Shown piece by piece: positions 1 through 5,550 of a stretch of 6,121 nt of DNA (its first letter is position 1; each line of letters starts with the position of its first letter). This stretch comes from a bacterium (GTDB taxonomy: Bacteria; SZUA-182; SZUA-191). The translations under genes and the position numbers were made by a program. The notes below the pieces were generated by a model that was given only the letters and a program-made list of their open reading frames with translations, was not told the origin of the DNA and made no database searches. The stretch lies in NCBI GenBank assembly GCA_003230535.1, contig QIEW01000073.1, positions 1 to 6,121 on the forward strand. The letters run 5' to 3'.

Positions 1-595
1 TAACCCCTTTTATTTTCTCTACCGCAGCCGTGGACGCCTTTTCCAGGTCTACTTTGAGTTCGTCAATGGTTCCGACAACTATTTTGCGGGTTCCTTCGGT
101 TTCCTTAATTTCGATTTCGGCTTGATGATTGACTACCATACAATCAACCCCAACAGCGATAACGCCATCCTTGGGTAGACTGGCTGTCCCTCCCATGAGT
201 TTTTTAAATATGCCCCCCGAAATTTCATAATTGGAAATCTCACCGCTTTTATCATCAAACATAAGGTTTGTCAGACTTCCCATCTGCTCCCCGCTATCCT
301 TAATGACCCGCAGGTTATTCCAGTTTATCCGATTACTAATGGCTTGGGCCAGGGTATTATTCTCACTGGGAGCTTCCACCTGCGTATCGCTTTGAATCAT
401 GACTGAATCCTTGCCGAAAGTCGAGATGCTTTCCAAGGCGATCACTTTGGAAGGATTATCCCAACTTCCTTCGGCAATAACTCCCAATATCCGGTGAGCT
501 TGAAAATCTATCACTACATCACATATTCTGCCACAACGTCTACCCTCTTGGATAGAGTATATGGGGCGGCCTAAAACATCTTTATAATTAACCAT
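1..595 (-). CDS. PRC-barrel domain protein, partial (C-terminus beyond window)
   Basis: The reading frame opens with ATG at 593-595 and stays open for 198 codons to the left edge, so the C-terminus is missing. Two PRC-barrel-like units are visible. The first is residues 1-70 (VLGRPIYS, GRICDVVIDF, ILGVIAEG, KVIALESIS). The second is about 93-157 (LRVIKDSGEQMGSLTNLMFD, EISNYEISGG, GVIAVGVDCMVV). A charged tail, residues 158-198, looks helical towards its end (IDELKVDLEKASTAAVEKIK). PRC barrels are small beta-barrels found in RimM, photosynthetic reaction centre subunit H and many proteins of unknown role; no enzyme motif is seen. It appears cytosolic, with no signal peptide. A strong Shine-Dalgarno (AGGAGGG, complement of 604-610) lies 8 bases before the start, and a consensus promoter lies further upstream, so it is probably transcribed on its own. 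The exact role is unknown. Confidence 0.85.
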   Translation of the reverse strand, partial: MVNYKDVLGRPIYSIQEGRRCGRICDVVIDFQAHRILGVIAEGSWDNPSKVIALESISTFGKDSVMIQSDTQVEAPSENNTLAQAISNRINWNNLRVIKDSGEQMGSLTNLMFDDKSGEISNYEISGGIFKKLMGGTASLPKDGVIAVGVDCMVVNHQAEIEIKETEGTRKIVVGTIDELKVDLEKASTAAVEKIKGV

Positions 596-663
596 CGTCA
601 GAACCCTCCTCTAAAAGCTGCTGTTAAATTGCGACATTCCGTTAGCTGACTAACCTCATAATA

Positions 664-691
664 ATTATATAACATCTAAAGGGATTGTCAA
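664..691 (-). promoter_or_regulatory. Sigma-70-type promoter of the PRC-barrel gene
   Basis: On the minus strand a perfect -35 box TTGACA (complement of 686-691) and a perfect -10 box TATAAT (complement of 664-669) are separated by 16 bases. Transcription would start near 655-658, giving a leader of about 60 bases that contains the AGGAGGG ribosome site. Both hexamers match consensus, so high constitutive activity is expected. No operator-like palindrome overlaps it. Confidence 0.8.
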
Positions 692-829
692 ACGCTTTTT
701 CATTAATTTTATGCTACTAAAATAAATTCACTTCTGAACGGATTTACCTAAAAATTAAACTGGATAATTACTCTAATATTCAACACGTTTACCTGCCGGT
801 TGCAATCTTAAAGCTGCTCTAGCTGTTTT

Positions 830-846
830 ACCCGAATTATTCGGGT
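830..846 (-). other. Short perfect hairpin just after the ferritin-like gene
   Basis: Arms 830-836 (ACCCGAA) and 840-846 (TTCGGGT) pair perfectly around a 3-base loop. The hairpin starts one base past the stop codon at 848-850 of the minus-strand ferritin-like gene. No run of T follows it on the minus strand, so it is a poor intrinsic terminator. It may stabilise the transcript 3' end or act as a weak attenuator before the PRC-barrel gene. Confidence 0.45.
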
Positions 847-847
847 T

Positions 848-1294
848 TCATGACAGCCCCTTGGTATTAAAAGATTTTTTGTTTAATTTGTTTTGGAAGA
901 ACTCAAGGTGAGGAAGCTCCTCCTCAAGTAACCGATGAGTAATCTCTCTGAATTTTTCGTCTTTGGTTCCATTCGATAGCCTAGTATAGACACCTACAGC
1001 TTTATTTTCAAATATATACTCAAAATAATACATGGTCTTTTCGCCAAAAACGGACACCAGATGTGAAAAGGTTGCCGCACCCACCTCAAGCAATTGAGGC
1101 CAGGGAAATACTCTCCGACCCTGTTGCCTTAAGAATTCCTTTATTTGGGGGGCGTGAGGCTTTTCTGATTCCTCGAAATGAAGAAACGCTTTTTTGTCTT
1201 CTTCGCTTTTTAGGTGACCTCTCTTAACCCGATAAAATATCGGCGCGGTTACCTCAAATAAATATACCCATTGAAACTCAGTCAGCTCGTCCAT
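848..1294 (-). CDS. Ferritin-like diiron protein, COQ7/MiaE-like fold
   Basis: This is a 148-residue, mostly helical protein with the ligand spacing of a four-helix diiron protein: Glu14, then Glu44-x-x-His47, then Glu92 (or Glu96), then Glu126-x-x-His129. That E...ExxH...E...ExxH pattern is known from rubrerythrins, COQ7-type hydroxylases and related oxidases, where the residues bind two irons that react with oxygen or peroxide. No CxxC rubredoxin domain, signal peptide or membrane helix is present. A stretch at 96-103 (ENKAVGVY) sits next to the third helix ligand. The gene starts 7 bases after the stop of the SRPBCC gene, with only a weak ribosome site (AGTAGG), so the two are probably translationally coupled in one operon. 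The diiron-fold call rests on motif spacing. The substrate is unknown; hydroxylation of a lipid or quinone is inference only. Confidence 0.7.
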   Translation of the reverse strand: MDELTEFQWVYLFEVTAPIFYRVKRGHLKSEEDKKAFLHFEESEKPHAPQIKEFLRQQGRRVFPWPQLLEVGAATFSHLVSVFGEKTMYYFEYIFENKAVGVYTRLSNGTKDEKFREITHRLLEEELPHLEFFQNKLNKKSFNTKGLS

Positions 1295-1301
1295 AAACAG
1301 C

Positions 1302-1760
1302 CTACTCTCTCACGGTAAGGTGCTGTAATGCCTTTTGGTGGCGGCTGGAAAATATATCTTCCAGCTCTGTGCGGACAAAAAAATTGGAAGTCAATAGACC
1401 AAAAATTCCGGAGCACAGTTTGTACTCGATCCGGTCCGTCATTAATGTCCCGCCATTTTTATCTTCGAACAAATGCTGATGTTTCCATAGGGCAAAGGGA
1501 CCCTTAGTCAGCACATCTGTAAATCTAACGTTCTTATCGCACTCAGTAATTGTGGCCTCCCAATTGATACGTAAAGCATACAAAATAACCCTCAGATGTA
1601 TTTTGTCTCCCAATTCCAAAATCTCGGAGGGAGCCTTCAGAATTTTGATCCTTAAATAGTCCGGCATTAATCGAGGGATATTCTCTATGGTAGCATGATA
1701 GGCAAAAACCTCCTCCAGCGGACTAGGAAAGAACATGCTCTTTTCAACTAGATGTATCAA
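1302..1760 (-). CDS. SRPBCC (START/polyketide-cyclase-like) ligand-binding protein
   Basis: The 152-residue protein has the pattern of the SRPBCC superfamily, a helix-grip fold with a deep hydrophobic pocket. The N-terminal strand and helix read FFPSPLEEVFAYHATIENIP (10-29), followed by strands at 48-72. The characteristic KGPFALWKHQHLFE (86-99) and GGTLMTDRIEYKL (103-115) come next, then a long C-terminal helix (about 126-147). This resembles the 'ligand-binding SRPBCC domain' family, whose members bind lipids, quinones or other hydrophobic molecules; COQ10 has the same fold. The start is TTG at 1758-1760, preceded by CAGGAAAT about 10 bases upstream. The first ATG (codon 9, 1734-1736) would remove the first beta-strand, so TTG is preferred. 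It is the first gene of an operon with the ferritin-like protein. No clear promoter is seen, so read-through of the upstream terminator may contribute to expression. Confidence 0.8.
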   Translation of the reverse strand: MIHLVEKSMFFPSPLEEVFAYHATIENIPRLMPDYLRIKILKAPSEILELGDKIHLRVILYALRINWEATITECDKNVRFTDVLTKGPFALWKHQHLFEDKNGGTLMTDRIEYKLCSGIFGLLTSNFFVRTELEDIFSSRHQKALQHLTVRE

Positions 1761-1783
1761 CCTATAATTTCCTGTGTTTGAAG

Positions 1784-1842
1784 AAAAATTGGCAAGCCCA
1801 ATTAAGAACTACGGCTTTAGTTTATCTTAAATGGGCTTGCCA
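1784..1842 (-). terminator. Rho-independent terminator of the cytochrome c gene
   Basis: Arms 1790-1807 and 1825-1842 form an 18-bp inverted repeat with a single mismatch (1801/1831) around a 17-base loop. Read on the minus strand, the hairpin is followed at once by AA and then TTTTTCTT (complement of 1781-1788), the U-tract of an intrinsic terminator. It begins 34 bases after the cytochrome stop codon and separates that operon from the SRPBCC/ferritin-like operon. Confidence 0.85.
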
Positions 1843-1876
1843 TGCAACACTTTGCTTTATATTAGCATTACATCAG

Positions 1877-3274
1877 TTACTTCACAGTCACCTCTGTAGA
1901 CGCCTTTACCATATCCACTATAGGAAGGGTGGGAGCGTCCTTACCCAACAGCAGGTTAGCTACCTTCTGCGGGAAGGAGCGATAGCGCAGGGTGGCCTTG
2001 ACTTGGAGGGGGCCTTTTACGTCAGCGGGCGCCACAAAGCTATAGACGGCAGTAGCTGACCCTTTTGGAGGAATGGTGTGGTTGTATTCAAAACGAACCA
2101 CCTCCCAGGGCTTGATGGTGTGCTTGTTCTCGCCATCCATGGCATAAGCGTGGAAGATTACTGTATCAGGTTCCAGATTGTGTTTCTCATCCATCCAGCC
2201 GGAGTGCAGTAATTTTTTGCCTGAGTTATCGGTTATTTTTACCTCTAACCACATCTGGCGTATTTCGGTAAGGCTGGTAGGCAGGTTGTGGCCGGCTCCC
2301 ACATTAATCACTTTCACCTTCACTTTACCTAATTGACCGGCCTTTACCTCAGACGGGGGGAGAATCTCCAGTTTGGCGGCGCTTTGGAGCCGCTTCTTGG
2401 CCATCTCGGAATGTTTAGGGTAACCCAGCAGAGCCGGAATGGTGAAGTTACCCCCGACAAAATAGTGACTATAGATGTGCTCCCGCATTGGACCGTCGTT
2501 GGCGGCCTTACCCGGTCGCTTGACCTTTTTCAGGGTTCGGGCCACCTCTATCGCATCCTCCACCGTGGCCATGTGGCAGTCCTGGCAGGCAATGCCGTTT
2601 TGGGCATAGACTGAAAATTTCCACTCATCATAGGTGCGTTCGATGGGGAATCCGTTGAGCGGATGGAACACATTGTGGCAATTAGCGCAGAATTCCGCTT
2701 TAGTATGCAGCTCGGAGTAGGCGGTCTCATGATGGGGGGAACTGGAATCTTTGAATGGCCCGCGCTTTACGCCGCCAGGCTCCAGGAGCAGGGTGGCGTT
2801 ATGGGGTTCGTGGCCGCGGGCGTCAAGGAAGGTGGCCGCCCTCACCGAGTGGCAGACATCGCATTGCACGCCGTATTTGGCAATTTCGCTGAGTTTATAA
2901 TCCCCTTTCTCATCCTTCTTGAGAAGCTCCTCAGACACTACACCGATAGCCGTATGGCAACCGGCGCACAGCTTCTCCGTCAGACCTCCGGTCTCCTTGT
3001 TTCCCATCCGCCACAGGGCTTGAAACACCGGATCATCCCAGGCGCTCGAATGCATAGAGCCTTTCCACTGGTCATAGATTTCGGTATGGCACTCCCGGCA
3101 CACTTCAGGCGACTCAAAATCTGTAGACTTTAACGGCTTACCTGTATGTGTGGTGAGCAGGGAAGGATAAAAGGGATACTTCTCTTTTTCATTCTTCTCC
3201 TCCGCCTCAGCCGGTTTGCCCAAAACCAACACCAGACCCAGGATTAACGGCAACAGATAGTATACCTTTTTCAT
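1877..3274 (-). CDS. Secreted pentaheme cytochrome c, cytochrome c554-like
   Basis: This 465-residue protein begins with a signal peptide: MKK, a hydrophobic stretch at 5-19, and probable cleavage after AEA near residue 24. It would act in the periplasm or at the cell surface. Five CXXCH heme-attachment motifs are visible at 59-63 (CRECH), 103-107 (CAGCH), 138-142 (CDVCH), 196-200 (CANCH) and 230-234 (CQDCH). Extra histidines (75, 155, 158, 181-182, 190, 204) are candidate axial ligands. The heme part (about 50-290) resembles the cytochrome c552/c554 group of multiheme electron carriers. From about 300 to 465 there are no heme motifs. This part looks beta-rich and Ig-like, with a conserved-looking GAGHNLPTSLTEIRQMWLEV at 326-345. 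A strong AGGAGG (complement of 3281-3286) lies 6 bases before ATG. It follows the broken rubrerythrin gene by 25 bases, probably in one transcript, and ends in a strong terminator. Its redox partner is unknown. Confidence 0.9.
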   Translation of the reverse strand: MKKVYYLLPLILGLVLVLGKPAEAEEKNEKEKYPFYPSLLTTHTGKPLKSTDFESPEVCRECHTEIYDQWKGSMHSSAWDDPVFQALWRMGNKETGGLTEKLCAGCHTAIGVVSEELLKKDEKGDYKLSEIAKYGVQCDVCHSVRAATFLDARGHEPHNATLLLEPGGVKRGPFKDSSSPHHETAYSELHTKAEFCANCHNVFHPLNGFPIERTYDEWKFSVYAQNGIACQDCHMATVEDAIEVARTLKKVKRPGKAANDGPMREHIYSHYFVGGNFTIPALLGYPKHSEMAKKRLQSAAKLEILPPSEVKAGQLGKVKVKVINVGAGHNLPTSLTEIRQMWLEVKITDNSGKKLLHSGWMDEKHNLEPDTVIFHAYAMDGENKHTIKPWEVVRFEYNHTIPPKGSATAVYSFVAPADVKGPLQVKATLRYRSFPQKVANLLLGKDAPTLPIVDMVKASTEVTVK

Positions 3275-3299
3275 CTTTGGCCTCCTATTCCGTTATGGT

Positions 3300-3709
3300 T
3301 TAAGAAAAATATCTATCTAACAGACCTTGCAGGATGCGGGCGTGTCGTCCCTCATCCTGGGACGACTCCCGGAAGAAACCGCTGGCGCTGTCACAACCCG
3401 CCTCTTTTGCCTGCAAAGAAGCTTCATACTTTTTAGCATTTGCTCCCTGCTCGCCTTTTAACATGCGCTCTAAATTTTCCTTAACAAAGAAACCAAGCCG
3501 TTCAACTCGGCAAACCGGGCGGCATGAGCCGCCTCCTCCCAGGCAATGCCTTTCAGGGCCGCGGCTACCTCCGGATAGCCTTGCTCCTCAGCTTGTCGGG
3601 CCATAGCCAAATACAACCCCACCTCTCCGGTTTCTCCCCTGAAATTTCTATCCACCCGCTCCTCGACAGCGGTGCCTTTCGTGCTCCCCAATCGGGCCTT
3701 TTCACTCAT
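3300..3709 (-). pseudogene. Rubrerythrin/ferritin-family diiron protein, frameshifted
   Basis: The gene opens at ATG 3707-3709 behind a GGAGG ribosome site (complement of 3716-3720). The first frame encodes residues 1-79, with NFRGETGEVGLYLAMARQAE (22-41) and the first iron motif Glu59-x-x-His62 (WEEAAHAARFAELNG), then stops at 3470-3472. The same protein resumes in the -1 frame: from about 3485 to the stop at 3300-3302, 61 residues starting VKENLERMLKGEQGAN and holding the second motif, Glu-Gly-Arg-His (DEGRHARILQGLLDRYF). Together they would make a protein of about 135 residues, typical of the short rubrerythrin-like/NADH peroxidase group without a rubredoxin domain, which detoxifies peroxide. 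The break lies between 3486 and 3497, beside T-rich DNA (minus strand GGTTTCTTTG), and looks like loss of one base. Each piece alone lacks half of the iron site. A sequencing error is a real alternative. The cytochrome c gene follows. Confidence 0.85.
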
Positions 3710-3798
3710 AACTAACCTCCATGTTTAATATCTCCTGAATTAACAGCCGAAACTACACAGCCAATAAATTTAACGTATATGAATTTCCTGGCTCATCC

Positions 3799-3819
3799 CC
3801 TCGCCCCTTTGGGGAGAGG
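3799..3819. repeat. Imperfect palindrome (intergenic repeat copy A)
   Basis: CCTCGCCCC (3799-3807), loop TTT, and GGGGAGAGG (3811-3819) form a 9-bp stem with one mismatch. The right part of this copy (3804-3822) matches the reverse complement of 3926-3944 at 15 of 19 positions, so it belongs to a pair of inverted copies in this intergenic region. It resembles the short dispersed palindromes common in gene-poor gaps of many bacterial genomes. Confidence 0.6.
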
Positions 3820-3944
3820 ATTAAACGGTCTGTCACGCCCCAACCGCCAGCTAAACTATATCCTCTAACATAATTATACAAGGGTTAGGGTAAGGAAATA
3901 AGACAGGTGTGACCCCCCTCACCTCAATCCTTTTTCCAAAGAGG
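3804..3944. repeat. MITE-like inverted-repeat unit
   Basis: The ends 3804-3822 and 3926-3944 are inverted copies (15/19 match). Inside them a second pair, GTCACGCC (3832-3839) and GGTGTGAC (3906-3913), is inverted with one mismatch. The unit could therefore fold into one long stem with an AT-rich centre, about 140 bases in all, with no coding capacity. This suits a decayed non-autonomous mobile element or a composite of intergenic repeats. No target-site duplication was identified, so mobility is inference. Confidence 0.4.
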
Positions 3945-3957
3945 GAGACAACGGGTT

Positions 3958-3978
3958 CCCCCCTTTAATAAAGGGGGG
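3958..3978. repeat. Perfect C6/G6 palindrome downstream of coaE
   Basis: CCCCCCTTT (3958-3966) and AAAGGGGGG (3970-3978) pair perfectly around AAT. It sits 6 bases past the coaE stop codon. No T-run follows it on either strand, so it is not a standard intrinsic terminator. It matches the type of dispersed C-run/G-run palindrome seen in many genomes and could also protect the coaE transcript 3' end. Confidence 0.65.
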
Positions 3979-3984
3979 CAGGAT

Positions 3985-4593
3985 TTAACCCCGCCCGCAG
4001 GGCGCTAACTGGTTATAGACAGATTTTGCCTGGGATAATGCCTCTTCCACAGAACCATTGTTGTAGATGATATAGTGGGCATGTTTTTGCTTCTCCAGCA
4101 AGGGCAGTTGGGCCTCTATCCGAAGCTTGGCCCGCTCCTCGCTTAACCCGTTCCGCCGCTGGAGACGCTTCACTTGGCATTGATAGTCCGCCATTACCAG
4201 CGCCACCCGATCTACCAGCTTATGCCAGCCTACCTCGATAAGCAAAGGAACATCCAAAACTACCAACGGTTGAGCCCCTTGGATTTTCAGTTCTGCCAAC
4301 CTTCGTACCTGTTCTGCCAGCACTCGGGGATGGATGATTTGCTCCAGCCTGCTCCGCTTCTCCGGGTCGGCAAACACTATATCTCCCAGTTTAGCTCGGT
4401 CGATAGTTCCATCAGGTGCAAGTATATGGCGGCCAAACTCAGCCACAACCTCCCTCCAGGCAGGCAGGTCCGGCTCCAATACCTTTCGGGCCAAGGCGTC
4501 CGCATCCACTACCCTAGCCCCCAACCTGGCAAACTCTCCGGCCACCAGACTTTTCCCGGTAGCTACCCCACCGGTTATCCCTACTACCAGCAT
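3985..4593 (-). CDS. coaE: Dephospho-CoA kinase
   Basis: This cytosolic enzyme phosphorylates the ribose 3'-hydroxyl of dephospho-CoA with ATP, the last step of coenzyme A synthesis. The 202-residue protein has the family's usual length. It carries the P-loop GITGGVATGKS (5-15), the substrate-binding DAD (30-32), the IIHPRV segment (86-91), DVPLLIE (114-120) and the arginine-rich lid RLQRRNGLSEERAKLRI (143-159). NNGS (178-181) is the usual C-terminal signature, although the aspartate commonly found just before it is replaced here (YIIYNNG). The frame is open further upstream, but the start at ATG 4591-4593 puts the P-loop at the normal distance from the N-terminus, and AGAGGTGA lies 7 bases before it. 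It has its own promoter, is divergent from the MNT-HEPN pair, and is followed by repeats rather than another gene. Confidence 0.95.
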   Translation of the reverse strand: MLVVGITGGVATGKSLVAGEFARLGARVVDADALARKVLEPDLPAWREVVAEFGRHILAPDGTIDRAKLGDIVFADPEKRSRLEQIIHPRVLAEQVRRLAELKIQGAQPLVVLDVPLLIEVGWHKLVDRVALVMADYQCQVKRLQRRNGLSEERAKLRIEAQLPLLEKQKHAHYIIYNNGSVEEALSQAKSVYNQLAPCGRG

Positions 4594-4600
4594 TTTTTCG

Positions 4601-4608
4601 TCACCTCT
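4601..4608 (-). promoter_or_regulatory. Ribosome binding site fixing the coaE start
   Basis: On the minus strand AGAGGTGA lies 7 bases before ATG 4593. The open frame runs about 56 codons further upstream, but that extension lies beyond the promoter and has no family similarity, so this site selects the short start. Confidence 0.75.
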
Positions 4609-4615
4609 TATCCTT

Positions 4616-4644
4616 ATCTTAGCAGAGGAGTTTACTTCTAGCAA
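4616..4644 (-). promoter_or_regulatory. Extended -10 promoter of coaE
   Basis: On the minus strand TTGCTA (complement of 4639-4644) and TAAGAT (complement of 4616-4621) are 17 bases apart, and TG stands one base before the -10 box, forming an extended -10. Each hexamer matches consensus at 4 of 6 positions. Transcription would start near 4609, leaving a short leader with the ribosome site. Confidence 0.55.
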
Positions 4645-4769
4645 TGATTGGGATAAAATGAAGTTTGATTTAGCTACAAAAGTGGTGTAATCGGCAAAGG
4701 TATTTATGAGGCAAGCGAAACTATAGGGATATATATTCTGTATACAACAAAAAGGGTACATACTTTAAC

Positions 4770-5108
4770 ATGTTTAAACCAAACGAAAGAAGGGCTATCG
4801 CTGAATTTGAGGCCGAGCTTAGAAAAAAGCTTCCTGAATATATCAGATTATTGGAATTGTTCGGCTCAAAGGCCCGGGGTAAGGGTACGGACAGCTCTGA
4901 TATTGATGTGCTGGTCTTGACAGAGGGGAGAGATTTTGAAAAGAACCGCGAAATCTGCGGCACAGCCCTGGATCTCTCTATTGAATATGATACATATATC
5001 TCAGCGAAAATACTTGATATAACTGAATTTGAGCGCCTAAAGCAGTTACACTCCAGCTTCGCAAGAAATATTGAAAAAGATGGAAAAATATTATGGCGGA
5101 AGAGCTAA
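4770..5108 (+). CDS. Minimal nucleotidyltransferase (MNT), antitoxin-type
   Basis: The 112-residue protein has the minimal nucleotidyltransferase core of the polymerase-beta superfamily. LFGSKARGKGTDSSDIDVLV (29-48) contains the GS...DxD signature: Gly31-Ser32, with Asp43 and Asp45 as metal ligands. A third acidic residue probably lies near Glu72/Asp74 (IEYDTYISAKI). In MNT-HEPN toxin-antitoxin systems the MNT protein acts as antitoxin, and some members add AMP to the HEPN toxin. Here the HEPN gene follows after 9 bases, which supports that role. ATG is preceded only by a weak AAAGGG about 14 bases upstream, so initiation may be inefficient. The upstream DNA (4722-4740) is AT-rich with a GTATAC palindrome, but I see no convincing -35/-10 pair. 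The codons look more AT-rich than in coaE, which fits an accessory module acquired by transfer. Confidence 0.85.
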   Translation: MFKPNERRAIAEFEAELRKKLPEYIRLLELFGSKARGKGTDSSDIDVLVLTEGRDFEKNREICGTALDLSIEYDTYISAKILDITEFERLKQLHSSFARNIEKDGKILWRKS

Positions 5109-5117
5109 AAGAAGAGG

Positions 5118-5492
5118 GTGCAAAGGAGATTAAAACAGGCTAGAGGAAAATTGATGGCAGCCGAGGCCTTGTATGAAAAAAGCTTTTATGCCGACGCTGT
5201 ATCCAGAGTTTACTATGCCATGTATCATGCAGCCCGGGCAGTACTTTTTATAAAAAATGTTGATCCTATCAAGCATAGTGGGGTGGTTAAAATGTTTGGC
5301 CTTCATTATGTTAAAGCCGGAATTATTGAGAGAACCTACAGTAAGTCTTTGGCATATATAAAAGAATTAAGGGAAAATGCTGATTATGAGGCTAATAAGG
5401 AATTTGATCAAGCTGAATGTTTGGATGCCCTAAAGCAGGGAGAAAAGTTCATAAAAATGACTGAGGAAATTATAAACAGAGAATTTAAGTAG
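5118..5492 (+). CDS. HEPN domain protein (UPF0332 type), probable toxin RNase
   Basis: The 124-residue helical protein matches the HEPN/UPF0332 pattern: a first helix (LKQARGKLMAAEALYEKSFY), then DAVSRVYYAMYHAARAVLF (26-44), then HSGVVKMFGLHYVKAG (53-68), and ADYEANKEFDQAECLDALKQ (88-107) leading to the last helix. Arg30 and His37 in RVYYAMYH form the R-x(4-6)-H motif that cuts RNA in active HEPN toxins, so the catalytic pair appears intact. It would be held in check by the preceding MNT protein. The start is GTG at 5118; it keeps the whole first helix, and an in-frame stop lies just upstream at 5106-5108, which is the MNT stop. An alternative ATG at 5154, with AGAGGA 7 bases upstream, would lose half of helix 1. 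RNase activity is inferred from the motif. Confidence 0.85.
   Translation: MQRRLKQARGKLMAAEALYEKSFYADAVSRVYYAMYHAARAVLFIKNVDPIKHSGVVKMFGLHYVKAGIIERTYSKSLAYIKELRENADYEANKEFDQAECLDALKQGEKFIKMTEEIINREFK
5141..5156 (+). promoter_or_regulatory. Internal Shine-Dalgarno and alternative ATG in the HEPN gene
   Basis: AGAGGA (5142-5147) lies about 6-7 bases before an in-frame ATG at 5154. This site is better spaced than the one at the upstream GTG, where the purine-rich AAGAAGAGG abuts the start. A shorter HEPN form lacking 12 residues is therefore possible. Family length favours the GTG. Confidence 0.35.
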
Positions 5493-5550
5493 GATTCTAA
5501 TTTCCTGCTGTAGTGGGTGAGTTTTATAACCATTTGCCAAGGAGAGCAAG

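Noticed and set aside
1778-2059. Plus-strand open frame of 93 codons
   Set aside because: It lies across the terminator hairpin and antisense to the cytochrome gene, and its translation has no recognisable motif.
2333-3133. Plus-strand open frames inside the cytochrome gene (2333-2614, 2663-3133)
   Set aside because: They are antisense to a gene with five CXXCH motifs and a signal peptide, and show no domain or credible ribosome site.
3480-3500. Programmed -1 ribosomal frameshifting in the rubrerythrin gene
   Set aside because: No X-XXY-YYZ heptamer occurs in the correct frame at the junction and no downstream stimulatory structure is evident; a one-base loss is simpler.
3334-3715. Plus-strand open frames over the rubrerythrin gene
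   Set aside because: They are antisense to a recognisable, though frameshifted, diiron protein and carry Pro/Arg-rich sequence without motifs.
3791-3984. CRISPR array
   Set aside because: The repeats are inverted palindromes rather than regularly spaced direct repeats, and no cas gene is present.
4174-4690. Plus-strand open frames antisense to coaE
   Set aside because: The minus strand carries all dephospho-CoA kinase motifs; these frames are shadows.
4594-4761. Upstream extension of the coaE frame (56 extra residues)
   Set aside because: The extension runs through the coaE promoter and ribosome site, is rich in Tyr/Ser/Asn with no family similarity, and would displace the P-loop from its normal N-terminal position.
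5493-5550. Separate promoter or terminator between the HEPN and EF-G-like genes
   Set aside because: No stem with a T-run and no convincing -35/-10 pair is visible; only a TTTATAAC-like segment occurs, which is too weak to call.
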